Shown here: piece by piece, positions 54,394 through 63,323 of the stretch | Layout: each line of letters opens with the position of its first letter | Position numbering within the stretch: the stretch's first letter is position 1 | From: Tritrichomonas musculus | Lineage: Eukaryota; Parabasalia; Tritrichomonadida; Tritrichomonadidae | Direction: 5' to 3' | DNA: 64,000 nucleotides | Assembly: GCA_039105265.1 (NCBI GenBank) | Contig: JAPFFF010000019.1 | Coordinates: 2,078,501 to 2,142,500 of the forward strand | Position numbers and translations under genes: made by a program | The notes under the pieces: generated by a model | Told to the model about the DNA's origin: nothing | Databases searched by the model: none | What the model saw: only the letters and a program-made list of their open reading frames with translations

Positions 54394-56352
54394 TTATGCC
54401 ATTTCTGGATCAACTTGTGAGCCAGCTGGTGATTCATCATCGATATATTCAAGGCCATCGAGTGAGAGCTTGAAGTAGGTGTCTCTGCATAAACAGAGTT
54501 GGACAGGTGGTGGTCTAACAATGGCTCCACTTGGTTCGATAATCTTGTAATATGTATCATTATCACCAGTGAATATTGGTTGACCATTGACTTGAATTTG
54601 GATATTGCCTTTGCCACCATCTAAGCCATCATAACAGTATCCAGCAGATGCACGTTCAGTTTGGACATTGAATACAAATGATGTGGCATCACTCAATGTA
54701 TTGCGATATCGGACACCATTTTCATCGTTCTTGGGCATGGTGAAGCTATCTTCGAATTCCTTTGAACATTGGAGTGTGATACCATCGAGGTCTCCTGCTG
54801 TTAATTGGCTTTCGAAGAATCTGGCACCAATGGTACTGACATTCTCATCTGGGAAGTTCTTACCACCGATATTCAAAAAGCAGTTTTGGTAAACCGGATT
54901 CTCAAATACAGTCAAATCATTGTGGTGCTTGGGGAACAACAATGACATGCTTGTGACATTGATTAATGGGATATTCAATGTAGACTTGATTCCGTTAGCG
55001 GCTGCTGCAATTGGGAATGCATGGTAATCAACCTTTTGAGATGGGATTACTAGGCCTTCACGTAATATGGATTCAATGCTTGCACGAGTGGCTTCACAAA
55101 CACCATAGCCTTGCATGTTGGACTTACAGAGAGTGATGGTCATTCGGTTAACAGTGAGTGTTGCTGGTTGTGATGAGTAATGGGCACTCATCAATTTATT
55201 AGCTTCGGTTTTAGATACGAAATTGACGTAGACATTGCCGGCTGGATGCTTTGATGAAGGTATGCTACCATGTTCTTTAAGATAATGCTTATTGCAAATT
55301 ACCTTATTATCATCAGTCTTTTCAATTCCGAGCTCTGCAAACTCTTCATCAGTATAACTGAACATAAATGTGGATGTTTCAAGAACGTCAGTAACAGGAA
55401 TATTTGTTGAAGCAGGTGTGTAGTGGTCTAACAATTCATACTTCAATTGATATTTAGTTGGTGTTGGTTCGGGAGATGGTGGGTTTGGATTATCACCAGG
55501 TCCTGGGATGATAGCCTCATTACCGATTTGAGTGAATTGGTGTTTGAGATGTCCATGTGCTTTGATTTGTTTGAGTTTATCGAGTTCCTCTGGGGATACA
55601 GTATCATTATCTTCCAGGAATGCCTTGGCTTCAGCAACCGTGTATGGGTCAATGGCAGCCCAAACAAGACCAGCTGGACTGACTTGGAATCTGATGGATA
55701 AATCACCAATGATTCCGTTAGGGAATAAGTCGAATGCCTGTAATGCAAGCAAGTCATCAAATGGTACATTCAAGTCGAATTCTGTTGTGGTCTTACCACC
55801 ATCCTTGAAGCTATTGAGATTAACGTATGAACCAGCATGAGTTTGACTGTAATTGCTGATGTTCTCCCATAAGCTGTGAACGAATCTGCGGCGCATCTTC
55901 TCAGTCTCTGGCTTCAAAACCGAGTATAGGAAGCCCTCGCGAATGCATTCATTTTGCTGATATCCGACATTGACATTGTTATGGAGAATCTCGAGCCTGT
56001 CAAACAATTGGTTCGAGGACTTAAATCCGACAAACAGTTTATAGAAGTTATTTGGATCATTGATCTCTTGCAATTTGGCCAAATCGGTGTTCAATTGCAA
56101 ATCGAGTTTGATGTGGAATGTGAGGAAGCCTTTGTCGATATCGCTAATGAAGTGGTCGGGGTGAGTTAATGAAATCTGTGAGTACTGGCCTTGGTGAAAT
56201 GGGGCTGGCTGGTCATGGCAATCGACAGTTCTAAATGAGAAGCTTCTGGTACCGTCATTCACATTGATGATATTTCGCATCTTCTGGAATGTGTCATTGA
56301 CATTCCCAACCTCGTATTTCAAATTGTGAGCTCTTTCGTTCCTGTATCTCAT
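54394..56352 (-). CDS. Major capsid protein (double jelly-roll type), 652 aa
   Basis: Shell protein by family. From MRYRNERAHNLKYEVGNVND; key blocks LFDRLEILHNNVNVGYQQNE, FVHSLWENISNYSQ, FDLFPNGIIGDLSIRFQVSP, then IPLINVTSMSLLFPKHHNDL and NPVYQNCFLNIGGKNFPDEN, ending in GQPIFTGDNDTYYKI. The Mav-D homologue is 563 aa; this one has a longer middle with a Pro-rich turn (PGDNPNPPSPEPTPTK). The start matches Mav-C. Divergent from the virion-like gene. Confidence 0.8.
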   Translation of the reverse strand: MRYRNERAHNLKYEVGNVNDTFQKMRNIINVNDGTRSFSFRTVDCHDQPAPFHQGQYSQISLTHPDHFISDIDKGFLTFHIKLDLQLNTDLAKLQEINDPNNFYKLFVGFKSSNQLFDRLEILHNNVNVGYQQNECIREGFLYSVLKPETEKMRRRFVHSLWENISNYSQTHAGSYVNLNSFKDGGKTTTEFDLNVPFDDLLALQAFDLFPNGIIGDLSIRFQVSPAGLVWAAIDPYTVAEAKAFLEDNDTVSPEELDKLKQIKAHGHLKHQFTQIGNEAIIPGPGDNPNPPSPEPTPTKYQLKYELLDHYTPASTNIPVTDVLETSTFMFSYTDEEFAELGIEKTDDNKVICNKHYLKEHGSIPSSKHPAGNVYVNFVSKTEANKLMSAHYSSQPATLTVNRMTITLCKSNMQGYGVCEATRASIESILREGLVIPSQKVDYHAFPIAAAANGIKSTLNIPLINVTSMSLLFPKHHNDLTVFENPVYQNCFLNIGGKNFPDENVSTIGARFFESQLTAGDLDGITLQCSKEFEDSFTMPKNDENGVRYRNTLSDATSFVFNVQTERASAGYCYDGLDGGKGNIQIQVNGQPIFTGDNDTYYKIIEPSGAIVRPPPVQLCLCRDTYFKLSLDGLEYIDDESPAGSQVDPEMA

Positions 56353-56398
56353 TTGTATCTTGGAAAAAAGCTTGAAATCACATTTTTGTATATACCAA
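56353..56398. promoter_or_regulatory. Divergent promoter, capsid and virion-like gene (Mav-G)
   Basis: Same 46-bp spacer as 13466-13511, differing at one position. Confidence 0.45.
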
Positions 56399-56650
56399 AT
56401 GGGTATTGGCATCTTCAAGAAGATTAAGAACGCTTTCAAGAACGTCGGCAGTAAGCTCAAGAATGCAGCTCAAACTGTCATCCGCAACATCCCAAGGGCA
56501 GTTGATATTGGAAAGGGGATCATCAATAGGATCAAGCCAATCGCCGACTTCATACCAGGTGTTGGACCAGTTGTAGACACCATCAGTACTGGACTCAATT
56601 ACGTAAGCAAAGCTAATGATATAGGCAAATCCATACTGGACAAGGTTTGA
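56399..56650 (+). CDS. Small basic virion-like protein, 83 aa (Mav-G)
   Basis: One residue differs from the Mav-C copy (NIPRAVD against NLPRAVD). Basic amphipathic head and Gly/Pro hydrophobic tail. Presumed minor virion component by its constant pairing with the capsid gene. Confidence 0.65.
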   Translation: MGIGIFKKIKNAFKNVGSKLKNAAQTVIRNIPRAVDIGKGIINRIKPIADFIPGVGPVVDTISTGLNYVSKANDIGKSILDKV

Positions 56651-56700
56651 TCATCATAGAATATCCACATACATATGAATATATTTTTGTCCGTTTTGAA

Positions 56701-57162
56701 ATGAATTGCGATAATATGAAATATATAGCGCATTGCGATATTAGAGTTATAAATGATAACAAGATGGAGCAACGCACATTCAACTCAGTAGAGGAGTTCG
56801 ACCTGTTCTACCAGAAGTACAAGGATATGTTCAATGAGAAGACCACCAATTACCTCAATAAAACCTACAAAATAATCACCCCCGAATGCGAGTACAGGAT
56901 TACCAAACGCACTGGCAAGGATGGCTCTAGTAATGTGTTTCTCAAGAAGATCACCAAGCAAGCCGATAATGACAACCTGGTGGAGATCCAATTCGCAAGC
57001 ATTCGAGCTGACATCAATGCATTGCAGTCAACAGTAGATGAATACACCAAACGGATTACCACTCTGGAGAACACCATTGGCGTGATCACCACAAAAATAA
57101 ATCAGCTCACCAATACTGTGAATGAGTGTACTGATGCAGTGAACAGTCTCCTGAGGCATTAG
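56701..57162 (+). CDS. Coiled-coil protein, 153 aa (Mav-G)
   Basis: Same as the 144-aa Mav-C protein but with a 27-bp in-frame insert near the start, flanked by direct repeats ATTGCGAT (56705-56712, 56732-56739) and able to form an imperfect hairpin around GAA. C-terminal coiled coil as before. Function unknown. Confidence 0.65.
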   Translation: MNCDNMKYIAHCDIRVINDNKMEQRTFNSVEEFDLFYQKYKDMFNEKTTNYLNKTYKIITPECEYRITKRTGKDGSSNVFLKKITKQADNDNLVEIQFASIRADINALQSTVDEYTKRITTLENTIGVITTKINQLTNTVNECTDAVNSLLRH

Positions 57163-57386
57163 ATCTTGGAATTATTTGGGATTACCTGGTGATTGAGTGA
57201 GTGGTGTAGAGTTGATGATGTTGACTTGATGATTGGGTCATGCACGACACACCCCTTATCTTCATATTTTGGGACTGTGGGTTTGGTACAACTCATAGTT
57301 CGCCTACTTCGCATGTGACGTTCCAGGTGATTGAAATACGTGAGCCCATTTGAATCTCTTAATACACGGCGTTCCTCATATGACAT
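57159..57386 (-). CDS. Small conserved protein, 75 aa (Mav-G)
   Basis: One residue differs from 14245-14472 (LHHSLNH against LHRSLNH). Cys/His-containing basic protein. Near identity over both copies and shared divergent spacer with p77 support a real gene. Confidence 0.55.
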   Translation of the reverse strand: MSYEERRVLRDSNGLTYFNHLERHMRSRRTMSCTKPTVPKYEDKGCVVHDPIIKSTSSTLHHSLNHQVIPNNSKI

Positions 57387-57420
57387 TTAATCTTGAAAAA
57401 ACACTTTTTTTCATATCTAA

Positions 57421-57654
57421 ATGACTGAATTGGGTGAATACAAGAAGGAGATTCCAGAGCTTAAGCGCATCAAACATGATCTCAAGGAGAAGTGCTATAT
57501 GTATAAGGGCCACCTCAATAACATCAAAGGGGGTATGCTGGGTAGCAATGGACTAGCCGTTCGTGAATCACTGATTGAGGATATCAATAGTCTGAAGGAG
57601 AAGGTCGCCAAACTCGAGAATGAGCTCGCTGAATTATCAAGCGATAACCACTAA
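57421..57654 (+). CDS. Coiled-coil protein, 77 aa (Mav-G)
   Basis: Identical to 14507-14740. Two helices with a Gly turn. Followed by the larger, duplicated hairpin module. Confidence 0.6.
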   Translation: MTELGEYKKEIPELKRIKHDLKEKCYMYKGHLNNIKGGMLGSNGLAVRESLIEDINSLKEKVAKLENELAELSSDNH

Positions 57655-57820
57655 ATATTGGGTCGACGGGAAATCCCGCAGACCCAGATTTCATGGAGAT
57701 AACCACTAAATATGGGGTGTGGTAGAATTCTACCAGACCCAGATTTCATGGAGATAACCATTAATTTCCTGGAACAGCAATTTTGCTGTCCCGATTGAGA
57801 CCACTATTTTTGCACATTAA
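57655..57820. repeat. Duplicated hairpin module before integrase (Mav-G)
   Basis: Two tandem units, each with an outer GGGTC/GACCC stem and AGATTTCATGGAGATAACCA tail. The inner hairpin differs: GACGGGAAATCCCGCA (57665-57680) and GGTAGAATTCTACC (in 57714-57740). Then the GGAACAGCAA/TTGCTGTCCC hairpin. Mav-C has one unit, with the first inner hairpin reversed. Confidence 0.8.
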
Positions 57821-59047
57821 ATGACTGACAACAGGAAATCGTTCAAGATATTCGACAATAAGTACAATTCGCTGCTCAAGTACCCATTCAAATCCAAGAT
57901 ATCGAAATTGGACCCATCGCAGTTCATCATCAACCCAGAAACTCATCATGAGCCATTCGTAAAGGACTTCAAATTGAAATCATGCAGTCCCTATTCAAAA
58001 CCGGATTTCTCATTGGAACCCGGATGCTGGGAAGTCGATTTGATGTTTGCGAATTACACCACAAGGGCTAATGGAACCGAATCCGTGGTAGTCCATGAAA
58101 CCATTTACCTCATCATGGTGAATGTCAACACGCGGTATCTAATTGTGGAACCACTTAAGAACAGACTAGCTGATACCATCAAGACTGCATACACCAAAAT
58201 CATTCTTGAGAAATATGATGACTTCAAATTCAATACCATCAAATGCGATGGTGAGAATAACCTACTCAAAGTGCTTGATATACTTGGCCGCTACAATCCA
58301 TCCAGAAATAAATACAGAGGTACCAAAAATGTGTTGATTGACCGTAATGCAGTGATTGTCGATAAATCCAAACACAACAACGCTCACAAAATCGTTGATG
58401 CAACCATCAGGACACTCCGCAATGCATTCGGTTTAGATAATCGTAGGATTGGAGACCCATACCTGATGCAACAGATGGTACACTTCTATAACAACACACC
58501 ACATCGGTCTCTACGAATGCCCAATCCCAATTATCCAGGTGATGGAATCCAATATGACCAGTATCTAGCAAGGGAGCCCAAGTGGATATACTACACACCC
58601 AATCAAATGCAGCACAACCCAGATTTGGAATGGAGATACATCAGGGATTGCCAACGGAGGCTACGTCGAGTCAAAAATAATATGCAAATGGGTGGACTAC
58701 TGAGCTATCGCAAGGGTAATATCATATTGGTCCATTACGATACATCCAAAACTGAGAAGAAGCATGAGAAGCATAGGCGTATATTCAATGAGATTGCCGA
58801 ATTCATTAGATACCATAATGGGAACGTCGAATGTAAACTGCTGAAGCCATATCGTAGATTCCAGTTGAATGATGATAATCAAGCAGGAACTGCGTTCTAT
58901 GTAGGGTATACCAAAACCACAACTGGTCGAATACCTAAGTCTGATGATGAGCGAGCTACCGTAACTATCCCCATTATGTATACCCGATTCGTGGCACCCA
59001 ATTATGCATCACTAGGTAAAGCCTATAAGCAGTACTTTGCTATCTAA
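57821..59047 (+). CDS. int: rve/DDE-type integrase, 408 aa (Mav-G)
   Basis: Asp 73, 143 and 193 as in Mav-C. Differs by scattered substitutions and an in-frame 15-bp insert (58883-58897) giving NQAGTAFYVGYT in place of NQYVPYT; the insert contains GCAG-GAA-CTGC. TAAATG start; followed after 3 bp by p110. Confidence 0.88.
   Translation: MTDNRKSFKIFDNKYNSLLKYPFKSKISKLDPSQFIINPETHHEPFVKDFKLKSCSPYSKPDFSLEPGCWEVDLMFANYTTRANGTESVVVHETIYLIMVNVNTRYLIVEPLKNRLADTIKTAYTKIILEKYDDFKFNTIKCDGENNLLKVLDILGRYNPSRNKYRGTKNVLIDRNAVIVDKSKHNNAHKIVDATIRTLRNAFGLDNRRIGDPYLMQQMVHFYNNTPHRSLRMPNPNYPGDGIQYDQYLAREPKWIYYTPNQMQHNPDLEWRYIRDCQRRLRRVKNNMQMGGLLSYRKGNIILVHYDTSKTEKKHEKHRRIFNEIAEFIRYHNGNVECKLLKPYRRFQLNDDNQAGTAFYVGYTKTTTGRIPKSDDERATVTIPIMYTRFVAPNYASLGKAYKQYFAI
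58883..58897. repeat. In-frame palindromic insert in integrase
   Basis: GCAGGAACTGCGTTC: GCAG-GAA-CTGC overlapped by GGAAC-TGC-GTTCT. Absent in the Mav-C copy. Confidence 0.75.
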
Positions 59048-59050
59048 TAA

Positions 59051-59383
59051 ATGCCAAAGCGCTATTTCCATACACAGACCACCGAGTTTAAGCTACCTGA
59101 GGACTTCATATATAGTCGCAATAAGAAGTACATCGTAGTGCAGTATGTGGGAGCTATCCTGAATAAGACCATCATCGGTGATTTGATGGTACACTCGGAT
59201 ATTGTTGAATTCGACCCATACTGTGACCACTTCATAATGCTAGCCAACAGACGGCAAACCAAGTATCGCAAATATGAGATGCTCAATAGGACCAAGCGGG
59301 ATTTCAAAATATGGTTCACAGACCTGTATGGTAATGAGATAAAACCCGATGCATTCGTGCTATCGTGCTTGCTAATCTATTGA
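59051..59383 (+). CDS. Conserved 110-aa protein (Mav-G)
   Basis: Protein sequence equals that of 16067-16399. Starts within TAATAAATG after the integrase stop. Function unknown; family also at 19473. Confidence 0.65.
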   Translation: MPKRYFHTQTTEFKLPEDFIYSRNKKYIVVQYVGAILNKTIIGDLMVHSDIVEFDPYCDHFIMLANRRQTKYRKYEMLNRTKRDFKIWFTDLYGNEIKPDAFVLSCLLIY

Positions 59384-59421
59384 CCACAGTATGGCCCATA
59401 TAGGAGTTTATTTTTGGGTAA

Positions 59422-60972
59422 ATGAATGGAAAAATATACCTATATCCAGGTCAATATAAAAGCATTGAAAATAAATATATAAATGGGGTATATTCTAGTC
59501 ATACAAATGACAATAAGTATATATTCGTTAAAGATATAGGTCTACCCAAAATCGTAAGCTCTATGCGTGGAGGTTCACTTGAACCCAAATTACATGGCTT
59601 CCTATTCTTCCTAAGGAATTATGAGAGAGAACCCAGTATTATTTGGGATGAAGCTGAAACATCAAATGGTATTCGGTTTGTGTATTTTCTTCGAGAAAAC
59701 AATAATTTTATGCAGCTGCCAAATAATGTATTTATTGCTGCCCCATATGATGAATTCGACAGTATAGTCCGTAAAAATGTTATCGTACGTTCAGGTGTTT
59801 ATGATAATGAGAGATTTAATATACCAATACTCCATCACAAGGAATATATTCCTGATATTGTGATCAAACATCTACCTCCAACTCCAGACCCCAAACACCA
59901 AAATGACAAATACCATCAATACTTTGCACCTCAACCAATGCAACCAACAGGGGTAATCCCACGTCCAATGCAACCAACAGGGGTAATCCCACGTCCAATG
60001 CCAACAGCAGGAGATCCAAGCGAAGTCCCTATCGCAGCACCCCCAATGCAACCTCCACGTCCAATGCAACCAACAGGGGTAATCCCACGTCCAATGCAAC
60101 CTCCATTTGTGAAGCCACCTCCAGTTCCTCCATATGTTCCTCCATATGCACCCCCAGGAGATCCAAGCGAAGTCCCTATCATGCAACCAACAGGAAATCC
60201 AATCGGGGTAATCCCACGTTCAATACCACCTCCTCCTCCTCCTCCAAATGCACCCCAATTTGTACCCCCACCTCCAATGCGAGTTGATGCATCAACATAT
60301 AAATCACCACCGATTAGGTTTGATATGTCTACAATCACAACACCATCATTGGGTCGTAAATCCCCTAAGCGCGACAGTTCTAAAACACCATCCAGGCATA
60401 CCTCCCGTAATGCCTCCCCCAAGCGTGACTCCACCAATACGATTGTATCCATCTCTAGTGATGATGAGAGCAGTGATGAGAGCATTGCTGAGAGCAGAGA
60501 TGGTATTGAGTTTACAGAATCAGTGATACCCGAAGCTCGACCCCGAAGTAATAATAAGCAGAATTTCAATGAAAAAATATTTGATCCAAACACATATGCT
60601 CAACCTGGCAAACTGGAACCTACTATACCACAAACCGTACCAATTCGAATGGTTAAGAAGAATGGTTCCGTACAAGAGTACAATGTCTATACAAAATCAT
60701 TGCCAGCTCTCAAGCAACACGCTAAGCGAGCCACAAACAGTCATCCTAAATCACCATCACGTGAATCCACAGATGGTAATCGTGATAGACTGGTAAGCTT
60801 TGGCAAATCATTTTATATAGAAGGTACTCCAAAAACCAGTGGGAATATTGATGATCCCACATTCATATACGAGCCAATGGAAGTCATTAAATCGACTGAC
60901 CAACAACAGGATGAAACGGCAAAAATAATGGCTAACAATAGGTTTTATCAAAGAAAATATCATAAGGAGTAA
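59422..60972 (+). CDS. Pro-rich repeat protein with conserved head, 516 aa (Mav-G)
   Basis: Same plan as 16438-17916. The Pro-rich part is rearranged: extra MQPTGVIPRP units, two added DPSEVPI segments, an added RHTS segment encoded by AGG-CATA-CCT (60394-60403), and the 21-bp palindromic block of Mav-C absent. A SUMO-interacting-like TIVSISSDDES is kept. Function unknown. Confidence 0.65.
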   Translation: MNGKIYLYPGQYKSIENKYINGVYSSHTNDNKYIFVKDIGLPKIVSSMRGGSLEPKLHGFLFFLRNYEREPSIIWDEAETSNGIRFVYFLRENNNFMQLPNNVFIAAPYDEFDSIVRKNVIVRSGVYDNERFNIPILHHKEYIPDIVIKHLPPTPDPKHQNDKYHQYFAPQPMQPTGVIPRPMQPTGVIPRPMPTAGDPSEVPIAAPPMQPPRPMQPTGVIPRPMQPPFVKPPPVPPYVPPYAPPGDPSEVPIMQPTGNPIGVIPRSIPPPPPPPNAPQFVPPPPMRVDASTYKSPPIRFDMSTITTPSLGRKSPKRDSSKTPSRHTSRNASPKRDSTNTIVSISSDDESSDESIAESRDGIEFTESVIPEARPRSNNKQNFNEKIFDPNTYAQPGKLEPTIPQTVPIRMVKKNGSVQEYNVYTKSLPALKQHAKRATNSHPKSPSRESTDGNRDRLVSFGKSFYIEGTPKTSGNIDDPTFIYEPMEVIKSTDQQQDETAKIMANNRFYQRKYHKE

Positions 60973-60976
60973 TTGT

Positions 60977-62716
60977 CTAATAATAGTTATTTTTCGCATT
61001 AACCAAAACTTTGGCTTCATCACGACGTTTATTTTTGGCTACTTCTGCTTCCGCCTTATACTTCATATATCCACTCTTTGGTTGATATATGATATTTTGA
61101 ATATGGACTGAAACCATTTGGGACCAATCCTTCTTGATATCCTGTAATTGACCAGCATACATATCATTAGCAAGATCTTCAAATGGTGCTGGTTGATTAC
61201 GAGTCCTTTTCATTCCATCTCGTAATGCCATACCAAAGCCCCAGTCAAATATAATTGTTTCTATAAAATCGATTAATTGTTGGAGTTTTGGATGCCATTT
61301 ACCACCGTCTTCTTCAATCAAGTCTCCAGTTTCTAGATTAACAGCTGTGCCTATAGTTTCTTTTACAAACTTTACAACAGCAGGACCCAAACTTGCATTA
61401 TATTTATCCTTATTTACACGACGCCATGTAGCCCATTGTGCATATGTAAGGAATTTTCCATTAAATTCTTGTGATTGTTCAACAGAATACTTCATTGGTT
61501 GGTCGAAATAGTATATGAATATGGTATTAGCAACAGTAAGATAATTGGTAGCTCTCTTGAGAGTCTGAATAACGGGATCAGAATAAGCATCGCTATTCCA
61601 AAACAACCTCCATACATGTGAGAATGCAGAAGCCCAATATCCATTAGGTGTGAGTCGCTTACTGATACGTGGCTTTGGTAATCCCTTTTTACCATATACA
61701 GACGTTAGTTTTTGCATATCTTGAGTTTCTGAAAGTACATATTTGCCTTCTCTCCAATTAACACTATCGATTGATTTACTAAATTGTTTAGCAAGCCATT
61801 CATTAAATGGTTCCTTAAGTCGTTCCTCTCTTGTCGCATGGGTTGTTTTCCACACTTTCTTGTATGGTGATGCGAGAACTAGCTTATAACCATTAACAAT
61901 TGCAGGAACACCTCGTTTATCTACTAGGACAATATCATCAACCTGGTCTCCATTGAGGTCGGTGATTCTATTATGTAATGGGTCTCGTGCGTTCGTGCCT
62001 AATAATCTATATTTGGGAGTTCCATCTTTATCCAAATGGTTTTTGCAATATTCCTCTGCTGTGTCACGTGAAGCAGCATTTGGAATATACTTAACTCTGT
62101 AGTTCCCATTAATGATGATATCGAGGAAATTCTGTTTGCGTTCAGCTGAATTACCTGTTAATGATAATGAACCATACCTATCACTTATACGGTCTGTTAT
62201 GACACCATAATTCAAATCACCACGAGGTCCTCTACTGGAACCCTGAATATGAGCCTTGGGCTCATAAAAAGCAAGCTCTTCACTATTACTGATTTTTGTA
62301 GGCCTTAAGACTGATTCTGGTGCAATGTGGAGTTCGTCATAATTATGTGTTCTTGACTTACCAGATTTTTGTCGAGCTGGTGTACGTGCATATTTAAATT
62401 TTTTGTCTGCTTGTACATCAGACAAATCAACATCAAAATGATAATCATCATCGTCAACTTCAACTGGTTGCGCATCGTTATCGTTAGGGTTGGGGACAGG
62501 GTTTTGCATAGTTTCTTTAGGTGAAGAAAAAATGTTATTATTTGTATTCTCACGATTGACATCTTTTTCGAAATCAGATTCGATACCCTCATAGACCCTA
62601 ATCTTATTGATATATCTTCGTATATTCGACACCTCGGCTTCTGCTTTTGGAGACTCTATGGTAAGCGATCGATCTTCTGCGATTGAATCCAAGTTATGTA
62701 TGATGTCATCAACCAT
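60977..62716 (-). CDS. Large conserved virion-associated candidate, 579 aa
   Basis: Starts MVDDIIHNLDSIAEDRSLTI at the first ATG of the frame (62716). Residues about 1-190 are polar, with acidic DDDYHFDVDLSD and basic parts; the conserved region follows (RKQNFLDIIINGNYRVKYIP, EF-hand-like DLNGDQVDDIVLVD, EPFNEWLAKQF). Relatives at 17921 and 23570. No known family. Convergent with the Pro-rich gene by 4 bp; its start region overlaps the fibre-domain frame. Confidence 0.65.
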   Translation of the reverse strand: MVDDIIHNLDSIAEDRSLTIESPKAEAEVSNIRRYINKIRVYEGIESDFEKDVNRENTNNNIFSSPKETMQNPVPNPNDNDAQPVEVDDDDYHFDVDLSDVQADKKFKYARTPARQKSGKSRTHNYDELHIAPESVLRPTKISNSEELAFYEPKAHIQGSSRGPRGDLNYGVITDRISDRYGSLSLTGNSAERKQNFLDIIINGNYRVKYIPNAASRDTAEEYCKNHLDKDGTPKYRLLGTNARDPLHNRITDLNGDQVDDIVLVDKRGVPAIVNGYKLVLASPYKKVWKTTHATREERLKEPFNEWLAKQFSKSIDSVNWREGKYVLSETQDMQKLTSVYGKKGLPKPRISKRLTPNGYWASAFSHVWRLFWNSDAYSDPVIQTLKRATNYLTVANTIFIYYFDQPMKYSVEQSQEFNGKFLTYAQWATWRRVNKDKYNASLGPAVVKFVKETIGTAVNLETGDLIEEDGGKWHPKLQQLIDFIETIIFDWGFGMALRDGMKRTRNQPAPFEDLANDMYAGQLQDIKKDWSQMVSVHIQNIIYQPKSGYMKYKAEAEVAKNKRRDEAKVLVNAKNNYY

Positions 62717-62768
62717 ATCTCGAACCTCCTGAATCTCAAACGGGTGAAGTTCACGAGGTGCACATTCA

Positions 62769-63235
62769 AGGCTGCTATTTACGGTGCACAATCAAACACA
62801 ACCATCACTCACTACTCCCCAATCGAGTCATCGGTTAACACCATCACCGATTTCGTCATTGGAGCCCCAGTATATATGACCGGTAAGGTATATCATCGTG
62901 AGGATTCGAAATGGATCCCTAGCACTGAAGCTGACACCACTGATTGCATATGTAGTGTGAAGACCACTGGTACCTGGAAGGAATATGTTGGTATATGCGT
63001 GAGAATCGATGAAGCCAATGGTTGTATCACATTCGCCACTCATGGGGATTACATGGTTAAGGTTGAGGACTCCTCATGCTATTCCATTGGGGATGAGGTA
63101 TTCATCGATAACGCTGATAATAAACTGAAGATACTCACTGGTGAGACCGCGATAACCTCAAAAATAAATCGTATGACCGTGGGCATCATAACTGGTATCA
63201 TCAACGGATCCACATTAGCTGTGTTTAAGGCCTAA
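62769..63235 (+). CDS. Fibre C-terminal domain standing alone (Mav-G)
   Basis: About 150 residues matching the end of the giant Mav-D fibre: TTITHYSPIESS, DCICSVKTTGTWKEYVGI, NGCITFATHGDYMVKVED and STLAVFKA. No clear start codon of its own; the frame opens from 62696. It may be a short fibre form or a remnant. Beta-rich, probably a knob or tip domain (inference). Confidence 0.5.
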
Positions 63236-63238
63236 TTA

Positions 63239-63318
63239 TCGGGACAGCAATTTTGCTGTTCCAGGGATTTAGTGGTTATCTCCATGAAATCTGGGTCGAC
63301 GGTAAATCCCGCAGACCC
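63239..63318. repeat. Inverted copy of the intergenic hairpin module
   Basis: GGGACAGCAA/TTGCTGTTCC (about 63240-63261), TTTAGTGGTTATCTCCATGA, then GGGTC-GACGGTAAATCCCGCA-GACCC. This is the inverse of the module at 57655-57820. It lies between the ends of the convergent fibre-domain and PolB genes, where it could act as a terminator (inference). Confidence 0.75.
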
Positions 63319-63323
63319 CATAT

